Of a stretch of DNA of 64,000 nt, positions 25,679 through 34,154 are shown in pieces. The stretch is from positions 20,215-84,214 of the forward strand of contig DHIZ01000164.1 in assembly GCA_002404055.1 (NCBI GenBank), given 5' to 3'. A model generated the notes under the pieces. The model worked only from the letters and a program-made list of their open reading frames with translations. It was not told the origin of the DNA and searched no databases. The position numbers and the translations under genes were made by a program. Source of the DNA: Chloroflexi bacterium UBA4733 (GTDB taxonomy: Bacteria > Chloroflexota > UBA4733). The stretch's first letter is position 1; the number at the start of each line of letters is the position of its first letter.

Positions 25679-25896
25679 ACGAGCCATATTTCCACTACTC
25701 GATGATGATCGAGTGGAGCGACGACGAGCGGGTGTACGTCGTTACCGTGCCCGAACTGCCGGGGTGCCAGACGCATGGCAGCACCTACGAGGAGGCGGTC
25801 CAGCAGGGTCAGGACGCCATCGAGAGTTGGATCGACGCTGCCCGCGCCGATGGCGAGCAGATCCCGGCGCCGCGCGTCTACGCCGTAGCCTCCTGA
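25675..25896 (+). CDS. hicB: HicB-family antitoxin
   Basis: A 73-residue antitoxin with the partial RNase H-like HicB fold: FHYSMMIEWSDDERVYVVTV, PELPGCQTHGSTYEEAVQQG, then the helix AIESWIDAARADG. There is no C-terminal DNA-binding domain, so it belongs to the short HicB class that neutralises HicA without its own helix-turn-helix. GTG 25675 overlaps the hicA stop. Confidence 0.9.
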   Translation: MNEPYFHYSMMIEWSDDERVYVVTVPELPGCQTHGSTYEEAVQQGQDAIESWIDAARADGEQIPAPRVYAVAS

Positions 25897-26121
25897 ACAG
25901 CGACTCAAAACAATGCATCAGGCATTGCAGGCGCTGCCGTCCGTCGAGCAATACCGCACCCTGGCCCGCATCAGCAATGACGTCTGCGGCTAGCTATGGA
26001 GGCCGAGCGCACACCTGCGCGTGCCCGTGGTGGACGAGTGAGCATTGCGATGCGCCGCGATTCTCAACGTCAGCTTGCCAGCCCTACTTTGCATCACCCC
26101 CCACACTTGCGCCTCTGTTTC

Positions 26122-27546
26122 TCAAGAACCGGCGATCGCCGCCAGGTCAATCAGGACGACACCCTCCCTGGCGGCATCGTCCCGTAAGGCGGGCGTAAAG
26201 CCGGCACGGGCAAACAGGGCATAGGTCACGTGACGCCAGCCCTGCCGGGCCACCAGCGGCTGCGCCTTGTGCCGCAACTCATCAAGGACATTCGTACCGA
26301 CCGGGCGCGTCGTCCACTTGCATTCGCCGAGCAGTGCCTGCTGTTCGCCCACCGCGACGACATCAATCTCGTCGTGGTCGTCCCACCAGCGACCAACGTA
26401 CCGGGGGACGAAATCCAGCGCGCCTGCCCTCACCATACGCCACACGTGCTCCCGACAGATCGACTCAAAGACCGGGCCGGTGAACTGGTCGAGCTGCTCC
26501 TGGATCAGCCGGGCAACCGGAGCGATATCACCGCGGTCCAGCAACGAGCGGTGGGGGGCGACGAATCGGAACCAGAAGCGAAAGTAGTGGTCCAAAATCT
26601 GGTAGCGCCCCCGCTTGCTCTTGTGCGGCTGCGTCTCCGTCGCCGGCGCCTCACGCTCCACCAGCCCGAGCGCCCGCAGTGTCTCCAGGTAGGAAGGGAG
26701 CGATGTCACCGCCAGGCCAACGGCTTGAGCGATCTCGTTGGGCCGAGTGCGCCCGGCAGCGATGGCTTCCAGGATAGCGAAGTGCCGTGACGGCTCGCGC
26801 AACTCTTCCAGCAGCAAGAAGCGAGGCTCGTCGTATAAAAAGGCGCCCTGCGCCAGGACGCGCCGCTGCACGTTGTCCAGCACACCGTCGCTCTCACGAA
26901 ATTGGAGCAGGTATGCCGGCACGCCACCGAGGATGGCAAAAGTGTACACGTGGTTGATGGGATCATAGCGCGGGTGAAACAGTGCAGCGTCGTGCAAGCC
27001 CAACGGCTGCATCTGCCACTGTGCGCTGCGCCGGCCGTAGAGGGGCGCCTCATAGCCAAGCACATGCTTTTCCATCATGCCGACATAGGAACCACAGAGC
27101 ACCAGCATCAGCCGCGTCTCTCGCAGACGCATATCCCAAAGCCGTTGAAGAATCGATGGCAGCGCCGGATTGGCCCGAATAAGGTAGGTGAACTCGTCCA
27201 ACACGAGGACCAGGCGCTCGGTGGCGGTGAAACGAGCCAGAAAGGTGAAGGCGGTATCCCAGGAAACAAAAGGGGCCAGAAGATCTGGATCGCCCTGCGC
27301 AAACGCGCTAATCACGCGTGTGAACTCGGCAAGCAGGCTCGCCTCCGTACCAAGATCGGCGACAAAGAAGAGGTGCCGCTTCTCCTGACAGAACGTCTGG
27401 AGCAGTTCCGTCTTGCCGACACGCCGTCGTCCATACAGCACATAGAGTTCGGCGTGCTCCGAACGGTAGTGTTCCTCCAGCGACTCGAGCTCGCGCCGTC
27501 GGTTGACAAACAAGCGGTTCTCCTCGCTTTTCTCGTCGGTGAACAC
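26122..27546 (-). CDS. AAA ATPase with C-terminal DUF234 (PD-D/EXK-like) domain
   Basis: A 474-residue protein of the archaeal-type ATPase/DUF234 family. N-terminal NTPase with Walker A LYGRRRVGKTELL (about residue 38-50), Walker B LVLVLDEFTYL and a sensor motif MLVLCGSYVG. A winged helix is in the middle (RPNEIAQAVGLAVTSLPSYL). The C-terminal DUF234 nuclease-like domain has DEIDVVAV followed by LLGECKW, the D...E-x-K core of a PD-(D/E)XK fold. The family is mobile and thought to be defence- or mobility-related. It stands alone with no obvious operon partners. Confidence 0.88.
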   Translation of the reverse strand: MFTDEKSEENRLFVNRRRELESLEEHYRSEHAELYVLYGRRRVGKTELLQTFCQEKRHLFFVADLGTEASLLAEFTRVISAFAQGDPDLLAPFVSWDTAFTFLARFTATERLVLVLDEFTYLIRANPALPSILQRLWDMRLRETRLMLVLCGSYVGMMEKHVLGYEAPLYGRRSAQWQMQPLGLHDAALFHPRYDPINHVYTFAILGGVPAYLLQFRESDGVLDNVQRRVLAQGAFLYDEPRFLLLEELREPSRHFAILEAIAAGRTRPNEIAQAVGLAVTSLPSYLETLRALGLVEREAPATETQPHKSKRGRYQILDHYFRFWFRFVAPHRSLLDRGDIAPVARLIQEQLDQFTGPVFESICREHVWRMVRAGALDFVPRYVGRWWDDHDEIDVVAVGEQQALLGECKWTTRPVGTNVLDELRHKAQPLVARQGWRHVTYALFARAGFTPALRDDAAREGVVLIDLAAIAGS

Positions 27547-27750
27547 GACGCATTATTGACGAAAGTATAATACTCTGGCCCATAATAACGGCAGGCGCAC
27601 CTTAATCCGAAATGGCTGCGGGCGTAGAGCCCGGAACGCCACGTGTGCCGGATGTACTATGCTGTGAGTTGAGGAACAGGAAGGACGAGCGGCCAATGCT
27701 TCATCGCCACTCTTGCCACAACGGCGCGGGGAAGACGAGAGGAGGAGCAG

Positions 27751-29079
27751 GTGACCCCTGAGCCCGCGAGTGGCAGCCACTCCTGTTCAAGCTACGCCAG
27801 ACCGGCCAGACGCCGGACCGGGAGCTGCTCGACGCCATCAAAACGTTCGGCAGCGCGGTGGCGCCGGCGCTGATTGCCATGGCGACCGATGAACTGCTGC
27901 ACGACGCCGATCCCGAAAGCCCGGACTTCTGGGCGCCCGTCCACGCCATCCAGCTTTTGGGCGAACTGGCGGCGGAGGAGGCCGTCGAGCCGTTGCTGCC
28001 GCTGTTCAACCGTGACGACGATAGCTTGAGTGAGTCGCTAGAGGAAGCCTTTGGCCACATCGGTAGGCCAGCCTTGCCGGCCTTGCGTGGCGTCGTGTTT
28101 GATCGGGGTAGAGCGGTCTTCACACGGACGCATGCTATCGAAGCGCTGACGAAGCTGGTCGAATATCACCCGGAACTGCGCCTTGAGGTGATCGCCGTCC
28201 TGGTCGACCGCCTTGATCCGGCAGAGTCGCAGACGCCCGACGATGAGACGCTGGCGGCCTGGGTGGTCTGTTCCCTCCTCGACGTGCGGGCGATGGAGGC
28301 CCTCCCGGATAGAGCATGTGTACTACGACGCCGGCACTGCCGACCGACGGCGGGCGGGTGAGACGGTGCCATACAGTGAGTACTTCATCCCGCAGCGCAT
28401 CACCTGCCCGAAATGCGGCGCCGTAGACCAGTACGAGCTGGCGCCGGAAGCGTACTTGACCCTGTCTTTCGAACTCCTCAAGAGCATGTCCCCCCGATCC
28501 AAGGTGAAGACCCGAAACCGCCAGTCGGTCGAAGCATCGCGCGTGGAGTCGCTGCGTTTCACTATCGACGGTAACCGGCAGGCGCATCCTTACGAGGCGC
28601 GCGACATCTACCGCCAGCGGGTGGCGGCGCAGCCCGACGATGCGGCGCTCCGCGTCCACTACGGCAACGTCCTACGTGGCATTCGCGATGATGAGGAGGC
28701 GCGCCACCAGTTTCAGGTAGCCCTGGCGCTCGATCCGACCAATGCTGAGGCGACCTACAACCTCGGGCTCCTGGCCGAAAGGGCAGGGGACCGCGCCGGC
28801 TTTCGGCGGTTGATGGAACGAACCCTGGCCGTAGCTCCTCACAGCCGACTGCCACGCCAGAAACTGCTGGAATGCATGGCATCCGCCCAGGCCGCGCTGG
28901 ATGAACTCGACGGCATCGCACCCGCCCAGCACGAGGCAAGCCCCCCATGGGCCAACCCGGCCCGCACTGCCCAACTGGTCGCGTCGCAGCCGACCCCTTT
29001 CACGACCAGCAAGGTGGGCCGCAACGAGCCCTGCCCATGCGGCAACGGCCAGAAATATAAGCGGTGCCATGATCGCTGA
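27751..29079 (+). pseudogene. HEAT/TPR/SEC-C protein gene broken by two frameshifts
   Basis: Three consecutive frames together reproduce one protein. GTG 27751 (AGGAGG five to six bases upstream) opens the N-terminus and shifts at about 27770. HEAT-like repeats (LLFKLRQTGQTPDRELLDAI, WAPVHAIQLLGELAAEEAVE, HIGRPALPALRG) run to about 28300. A second shift leads into EHVYYDAGT, a CPKC motif, TPR units ([35 protein letters not shown]) and a C-terminal SEC-C zinc motif [18 protein letters not shown]. Each shift can be explained by a single-base indel. Sequencing error is an alternative. Confidence 0.78.
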
Positions 29080-29217
29080 TTGCCGCAACGTGGCGATCCC
29101 TAGCCCCGGCGCCCAGCGCTTCTTTGTGCGTGGTATCGTCCTTTCCGGCATTCGGGGCTAGGCAGGGTACGCACACGGTAGACTCGTTTCAGTTCGCAAT
29201 AGCGAGAGCGAGGAAGT

Positions 29218-30582
29218 ATGGCAGTTGATCCCGGCGCAGCTCGTACCAACGTCGTCTTCATCCTGACCGACGATCAGGGACTGTGGGCGGCGGGCTGCTA
29301 CGGCAATCCCGAAATTCGCACGCCGAACATCGACCGGCTGGCCGGGAGCGGCGTCCGGTTCCAGAACTTCTTTGTGGCGACGCCCGTCTGCTCTCCCAGC
29401 CGCGCCACCCTGCTGACGGGGCGCATTCCCTCGCAACACGGGGTCCACGACTGGCTCAAGGGAGGCAACGTCGGCCCCGACGCCATCCGCTACCTGGAAG
29501 GAGAGGTGACCTCCACCGATGTCCTGGCCCGCCATGGCTGGACCTGCGGCCTGAGCGGCAAATGGCACCTCGGTGACAGCCAGATCCCGCAGCACGGCTT
29601 TACCGACTGGTTCGTCCACCAGAGCGGCGGCGGACGCTACAACGATGCGCCGATGGTGCGCAACGGCCAGCTCGTCGACGAACCCGGTTACGTCACTGAC
29701 CGCATCACGGACGAAGCGCTGGCGCTGTTGGACCGCTACGCCGGCGCCGGCGCTCCCTTCTACCTGAGCGTGCATTACACGGCGCCCCACTCCCCCTGGA
29801 CCGGCCACCCCCAGGCGATCGTGGATTCCTATGCTGACTGCCCGTTCGCCTCCTGTCCGCAGGAGGCGCGGCACCCCTGGGCAGGTGGCCTGACGGACCA
29901 GTGTCTGGGCAATCGGGAGATGCTGAAAGGCTATTTTGCCGCCGTGACGGCCATGGACGCCAACGTCGGACGCATCCTGGACAGACTGGAAGAGCGCGGC
30001 CTACGCCGGAACACGCTGGTCGTGTTCGTGAGCGACAATGGCTTCTCCTGCGGCCAGCACGGCTTCTGGGGCAAAGGCAACGGCACAAACCCCCGCAACA
30101 TGTACGAGAACTCCATCAAGGCGCCGGCCATCTTCAGTCAGCCAGGCACGATCCCCGCCGGGCGGGCCGAGGCCGCCCTCGTCTCCGCCTACGACGTGCT
30201 GCCCACGCTGCTCGATTCCCTCAACCTACCGATCCCAATGGGGCGCAATTTGCCTGGGCAGTCCTTTCTGCCACTCCTGCGCGGGGAGGCGATGCCGGAG
30301 CGCGAGCACATCGTCATCTTCGACGAGTATGGCCCGGTGCGCATGGTCCGCACGCACGATTGGAAATACGTCTACCGCCATGCCTACGGGCCACACGAAC
30401 TCTACGACCTGCGCAACGACCCGGACGAGCGCCGCAACCTTGCCGGCGCCGCCGACCAGACCACCCGGATACGCGACCTCAAGGGCCGGCTGGAGGAGTG
30501 GTTCGCCCGCTACGTCGATCCGCGCCGAGATGGGTTGCGCCAGGACGGCACGGCGATGGGTCAGGTCGGGCGCTTGGACTGA
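29218..30582 (+). CDS. Type I sulfatase (second, distinct family)
   Basis: A 454-residue arylsulfatase-superfamily enzyme. NVVFILTDDQGLWAAGCYGN gives the metal-binding DDQ. C58 in TPVCSPSRATLLTGR is the formylglycine precursor in the canonical CSPSR motif. GLSGKWHLGD and VVFVSDNGF supply the conserved Lys/His and Asp/Asn. ATG 29218 has an AGGAAG site. No signal peptide. It differs strongly from the sulfatase at 23027 (different signature and no shared flanks), so it is not a recent duplicate. Confidence 0.93.
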   Translation: MAVDPGAARTNVVFILTDDQGLWAAGCYGNPEIRTPNIDRLAGSGVRFQNFFVATPVCSPSRATLLTGRIPSQHGVHDWLKGGNVGPDAIRYLEGEVTSTDVLARHGWTCGLSGKWHLGDSQIPQHGFTDWFVHQSGGGRYNDAPMVRNGQLVDEPGYVTDRITDEALALLDRYAGAGAPFYLSVHYTAPHSPWTGHPQAIVDSYADCPFASCPQEARHPWAGGLTDQCLGNREMLKGYFAAVTAMDANVGRILDRLEERGLRRNTLVVFVSDNGFSCGQHGFWGKGNGTNPRNMYENSIKAPAIFSQPGTIPAGRAEAALVSAYDVLPTLLDSLNLPIPMGRNLPGQSFLPLLRGEAMPEREHIVIFDEYGPVRMVRTHDWKYVYRHAYGPHELYDLRNDPDERRNLAGAADQTTRIRDLKGRLEEWFARYVDPRRDGLRQDGTAMGQVGRLD

Positions 30583-30637
30583 ACCCCCTCGGCTACCTGG
30601 CCGAAGCAACCTTTGCCCGCCGGAGCGGACGAAGTGT

Positions 30638-30669
30638 AGCCCCGCTACGGGTTCCCTGCCCGTGGGGCT
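30638..30669. terminator. Hairpin after the second sulfatase
   Basis: AGCCCC (30638-30643) pairs with GGGGCT (30664-30669), and inside it CGGG (30648-30651) with CCCG (30659-30662). It lies 56 bases after the sulfatase stop. No U-tract, so the terminator role is inferred from position. Confidence 0.35.
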
Positions 30670-31086
30670 CGGCAACGCTCCAGCGCTGCGAGGAGGGAGC
30701 GCGGCGTAACGGGCTTGGGCAGGTAGCCGGCGGCGCCGGGCCGGAGCGTCGGCAGGAAGGTTCGCCAGCGGCCGCAACTGCGCGATGGTGGCCACGAGCA
30801 GCTCGCGCAAACGCTCGCCCTGGTTGTCTGTACCCGACGGGAGCAACCAGTCCGCCAGGGGATGATGGCGCTTGAAAGGCAGATCGTAGAGATGCGCCAG
30901 CGCGTCCCGCAACGCTTGCTGGAACTCAGCAGGATAGGCTGGCGGCGGCTTGAACTGCACGTTTGGTTCCTGTGTCACGGTTGCCCCGTTATCAAAGACC
31001 TCTCCCTGGACCTGCATCATCGTGGCAAGGGTCAGTGACTGGCCAGCTTCGGCCCAATCGTACAGGACTTGCTCAAATATGGAGCT
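30645..31086 (-). pseudogene. Mosaic of three gene fragments
   Basis: Three unrelated protein pieces follow one another on the minus strand with no intact gene. At 31086-30971 is a pepF-like segment (FEQVLYDWAEAGQSLTLATM, compare EQRLYDLAKAGQPLTLSTIM in the intact pepF nearby). At about 30965-30760 is a C-terminal domain with ALRDALAHLYDLPFKRHHPL and LRELLVATIAQLRPL, a type found at the ends of large multidomain signalling or ATPase proteins. At about 30750-30645 is the tail of a receiver domain (GAAGYLPKPVTPRSLLAALE). Repeated insertion and deletion is the simplest explanation. Confidence 0.55.
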
Positions 31087-31136
31087 TCGCCGGACCGGAC
31101 GGCCACCTGATAGCGCTGCCCGCCGGAACGACACCG

Positions 31137-31562
31137 CTACACCGCTATGCCCTGACGCGCCGCCTTTGATCGCAGTCTGTACACGTAGACGGGTACCATC
31201 GTACCGTCCGCTGCCATTGATTCCTGAAACCAGACGACGTCCGAATATGGCTCCTGCCAGGACCCTGCCGGCAACGCATTCCGGAGTTGCTCAACCCGAA
31301 GATCAGACGGAGCCGCCAATACAATATCCTCCAGCGGCATGTTGAGTTCCGGTACCTTCACCAGGGCGTGTTGCACTGCTTCATAGGCCGCCAGTAGTCC
31401 CAGCCCCTCCCGCTCTAACAACGAGAGGACGAGGCGCCAACGTCCTCGGCTTGCTGAAGGGTACCAAAAGCTATCGACAACGGAGAGTCCGACCTGCGGA
31501 AGTACATCCAGGAGATGCGCCCCACCCGGAAGGTTGGGGGCTACCAACGCTGCCTGAACCAT
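31137..31562 (-). CDS. HEPN-partner protein, copy B (intact frame)
   Basis: A 141-residue protein of an uncharacterised family. ATG 31562 lies inside the 3' end of the HEPN fragment. Conserved-looking blocks: ALVAPNLPGGAHLLDVLPQV, GRWRLVLSLLEREG, LLAAYEAVQHAL, MPLEDIVLA, LRVEQLRNAL, and a C-terminal MVPVYVYRLRS. It stops at TAG 31137. The coupling to a HEPN gene suggests a two-component module, by analogy with HEPN/MNT pairs, but this protein has no visible nucleotidyltransferase motif. Its HEPN mate lacks its N-terminal half, so the module is probably inactive here. Confidence 0.6.
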   Translation of the reverse strand: MVQAALVAPNLPGGAHLLDVLPQVGLSVVDSFWYPSASRGRWRLVLSLLEREGLGLLAAYEAVQHALVKVPELNMPLEDIVLAAPSDLRVEQLRNALPAGSWQEPYSDVVWFQESMAADGTMVPVYVYRLRSKAARQGIAV

Positions 31563-31566
31563 TCCA
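31139..31566. repeat. 428-bp direct repeat, copy B
   Basis: Gap-free counterpart of 24595-25022 (about 93% identity by eye). Here the repeat joins a pepF-like/multidomain remnant on one side and the HEPN C-terminal half on the other. Confidence 0.9.
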
Positions 31567-31772
31567 ATACCCCTTCCTGCGAATCCCCGATCGCCTGGCA
31601 CAAGACACGCGCGTCTTGCGCCGTTGGACGTGAATACCGGCTCTCTTCTGACCAGTCCTCCACCGTCGCCCAGTAGCGAGCGAAAGCCGAACCCGGCGAT
31701 GCTGCTGCTCGCAACGACTGTTCCAGATCGGCTGCCTGTAACAGTGTACCAATTCGTGGCGGCGATTTCGGC
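31541..31772 (-). pseudogene. C-terminal half of a HEPN-domain protein (copy B)
   Basis: A frame without a start, entering directly behind the pepF stop codon. It reads TLLQAADLEQSLRAAAS, ARYWATVEDWSEESRYSR, then QAIGDSQEGVLEWFRQRW-stop. The segment W-x-x-x-x-RYS and the final helix match the second half of HEPN domains. Copy A retains the first half plus the same last residues, so the two loci together describe one full-length ancestor. The stop overlaps the start of the partner gene. Confidence 0.7.
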
Positions 31773-31774
31773 CG

Positions 31775-33577
31775 TCAGGCAAACCCACGCTCCAACTCCT
31801 CCACCAGGCTGCCGAAGTAGGCCACGGCGCGGCGGATCGGCTCGGGGTTGGTCAGGTCCACGCCGGCCATGCGCATCAGCTCGATCGGCGGCAAGGCGCC
31901 GCCGGCTTTGAGGGTGCGCAGCCAGCGCTCCACGGCCGGTTGGCCCTCCTGGTGGATCGCCTCGGCGATGCTGTGGGAACAGGAGAGGCCGGCGGCGTAG
32001 GTGTAGGGGTAGAGGCCGATATAGAAGTGTGGCTGCTGCGCCCAGTAGAGGCGCGCCGCATCGTCCACAACCACGGAGCCATTGTAGAAACGCTCGAAGA
32101 CCTCGCTCTGCACCTGCATGATGGTGGAGAGGGTGAGCGGCTGGCCCGCTTTGGCCAGGTCGTAGAGGCGCTGCTCAAAATGCGCCTCCAATAGATGCGT
32201 CACCATGTTGTGGGTGAACGTGCCGAGCGATTGCAAGATCAGCCAGCGGCGTAGCCGCGCATCCGTCGTGCGCGCCAGGACGTGACGGCTCAGGATCATC
32301 TCGTTGGCGGTCGATGGCGCTTCCACAAAGAAGAGGGCGGTGCGGGTGTTGCTGATCACCTGGTTACGGCTGGAGAGCATGCCGTGGCCGGCGTGGCCGA
32401 GCTCGTGGGCCAGGATGAAGGTGCTGCGCAGGTTGTCGCGCCATGTGGTGAAGACATAGGGGTGAACGCCGTAGATGGTGGCGCAAAAGGCGCCGGACCG
32501 CTTGCCAAGGTTCTCGGCGCGATCCACCCAGCGGTCACGGAACGCCGCCGCCAGGATGGCGTCGTACTCGTCGCCCAACACCGCCAGCCCCTCGCGGATC
32601 GTCCGTTCGCTCTCCGCGAAGCTGGTGACCGGCTCGTAGGCGGGGTCCAGCGGCGCCTCCACATCGTAGCGGTACACGGTGTCCAGACCCAGCACGCGCT
32701 GCTTCAAGCGCATGAGCCGGCGGTAGTGTGGCGCGATCTCGTCGTGGACGACGTTGAGCACGTTACGGTAGACGGCCTCCGGCACCTGCTGCCCTTCCAG
32801 CAGCATCTCGGTGGCGGAGTGGTAACGGCGCAGTTTGGCGAGGGTGACGTTGCGGCGGATGACGGTGCTCAAGGTGGTAGCCAGCGTTGCTTTGTGCTGC
32901 CCGATGCCGGCGGCCAGCGACAGGTAGCCTCGGCGGCGCAGTTCCCGATCCGGCGCCTGCGCCTGACCAAAGACGTAGGCGGCGATGGAGACGGGATGCT
33001 CCGCACCGTCGGCGCCGCGCACCGGTACACAGGTCAGATCGACAGCGGTGGCCTGGCCCCAAATCGTCGACGGCGCCTCCAGCACCTCGCCCAGCGCCGC
33101 CAGCGTCTGCTCGGTCTCCGGCGCCAACTGGTGGGGGCGGTCCCGCAGCAACAGTTCCAGTTGCAACCGGTACGCAGCAAGGGCCGGCTCGCCGGCCAGG
33201 TAGCCTTCGATCACCCCGTCCGGCAAGGCGCTCAGTTCCGAATCAAGGAAGGAAAGCGCCGCTCCGACCTGTGCCGCCAGCGCCGTGGCACGGGAGGATG
33301 TGGCCTGAGCCTGCGGCGAGAGGCCGTCGGTGGAGACACCCAACCGGGCGTAGCCGCCGAGCTTGGCCATACTGGCCAGGACAGCATCGCGCGCTTGCAA
33401 GCAGGCCAGCAAGGTCGCTCCGCCCTCAGCGAGGCGGCCCCGGAACTGTGTCACAGCCGCGACCTGGCCGTCTAGTCGGCCCAGGTCCGCCTCCCACGCA
33501 GGGAGATCGGCGAAGATATCGCCGAGGTTCCAGGTTTGTTCGAGGGGGATCTGGTCGCGCGTCGGCAGGGTAGTCAC
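31775..33577 (-). CDS. pepF: Oligoendopeptidase F (M3 family)
   Basis: Cytosolic zinc endopeptidase that degrades short peptides, about 600 residues from GTG 33577. That start has AGGAG ten bases upstream and gives the family N-terminus TTLPTRDQIPLEQTWNL. ATG 33595 and 33655 are also open. Zinc motif HExxH in ILAHELGHAGHG, followed by the third ligand Glu in EAPSTANEMIL. The C-terminal F-x-Y-I-G-L-Y-P-Y-T-Y region is typical. Single gene, full length. A decayed paralogous fragment lies at 30971-31086. Confidence 0.93.
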   Translation of the reverse strand: MTTLPTRDQIPLEQTWNLGDIFADLPAWEADLGRLDGQVAAVTQFRGRLAEGGATLLACLQARDAVLASMAKLGGYARLGVSTDGLSPQAQATSSRATALAAQVGAALSFLDSELSALPDGVIEGYLAGEPALAAYRLQLELLLRDRPHQLAPETEQTLAALGEVLEAPSTIWGQATAVDLTCVPVRGADGAEHPVSIAAYVFGQAQAPDRELRRRGYLSLAAGIGQHKATLATTLSTVIRRNVTLAKLRRYHSATEMLLEGQQVPEAVYRNVLNVVHDEIAPHYRRLMRLKQRVLGLDTVYRYDVEAPLDPAYEPVTSFAESERTIREGLAVLGDEYDAILAAAFRDRWVDRAENLGKRSGAFCATIYGVHPYVFTTWRDNLRSTFILAHELGHAGHGMLSSRNQVISNTRTALFFVEAPSTANEMILSRHVLARTTDARLRRWLILQSLGTFTHNMVTHLLEAHFEQRLYDLAKAGQPLTLSTIMQVQSEVFERFYNGSVVVDDAARLYWAQQPHFYIGLYPYTYAAGLSCSHSIAEAIHQEGQPAVERWLRTLKAGGALPPIELMRMAGVDLTNPEPIRRAVAYFGSLVEELERGFA

Positions 33578-33730
33578 GATGGCGGGTCTCCTCATGTTCG
33601 TGTCGGTCTGGAAAGTATGACCATCCTGATCGCTGATGGCGAATTGCCCCATCAAGACGTGCGCTTTCGCAGCCGGGTATCATTCTGTGAACAGAGATCC
33701 ACTATGTGTTAGCGGAGTGAGGAGCGTGCG

Positions 33731-33970
33731 TTGGCCACGATAGATGCACCAACCGTCACCGTCGGAGCGCGGGTCCCGCGGGAGTTGCGCGATGACCTGG
33801 ATCGCCTGGTACAGGCCACGGGCAGGAACAGGAATACTCTGGTCGAGGAGGCCATCCGCCGCTTTGTCGCAGTCGAGCAGTGGCAGCTTGCCGACATTGA
33901 GGCGGGCATCCAAGACGCCGACGCTGACGACTTTGCCACCGCCGAGGAAGTGGAGGCAACCTTTCGCTAG
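33731..33970 (+). CDS. Ribbon-helix-helix antitoxin (CopG/ParD type)
   Basis: A 79-residue protein. The strand TVTVGARVPRELRDDLDRLV and helix VQATGRNRNTLVEEAIRRFV form a ribbon-helix-helix DNA-binding domain. The acidic C-terminal tail (DIEAGIQDADADDFATAEEV) is typical of the toxin-binding part of ParD-like antitoxins. Start TTG 33731 with GAGGAG six bases upstream. The expected ParE-type toxin follows 44 bp later but has been reduced to its two ends. Confidence 0.85.
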   Translation: MATIDAPTVTVGARVPRELRDDLDRLVQATGRNRNTLVEEAIRRFVAVEQWQLADIEAGIQDADADDFATAEEVEATFR

Positions 33971-34014
33971 TACGCGGCGTATCGGGACCAGGACGGGGAA
34001 CGACGCGCCGGGTA

Positions 34015-34112
34015 ATGCAGGTCCAGTGGACCCGCTCCGTGGCCAGATGGTGCAAATCATCACCGTCCATGACACACGGCAGGCATGGCCGACGGATTGG
34101 CGGGACGCATGA
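34015..34112 (+). pseudogene. ParE/RelE-type toxin with internal deletion
   Basis: ATG 34015 opens MQVQWTRSVAR, which fits the first strand of ParE toxins. A few bases later, in another frame, MVQIITVHDTRQAWP followed by a stop at 34112 matches the last ParE strand (the v-x-I-I-x-V-x-x-T/H-R-x-x-W-P pattern). The roughly 60 residues in between are missing. The antitoxin gene upstream is intact, so this is an antitoxin with a disabled toxin. Confidence 0.55.
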
Positions 34113-34154
34113 GCGAGGCAGGCGCGTTGCGGCCGCCCGCACCGCTCTCCGCCG

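Noticed and set aside
27556..27570. GTATAATAC motif upstream of the DUF234 ATPase as a promoter
   Set aside because: AT-rich and nearly palindromic, but no -35 box at a sensible distance on either strand.
32282..33475. A 397-codon frame antisense to pepF
   Set aside because: Shadow of a real gene. Composition (Gln/Gly/Val/Arg-rich) is that expected from antisense of GC-rich codons, with no domain.
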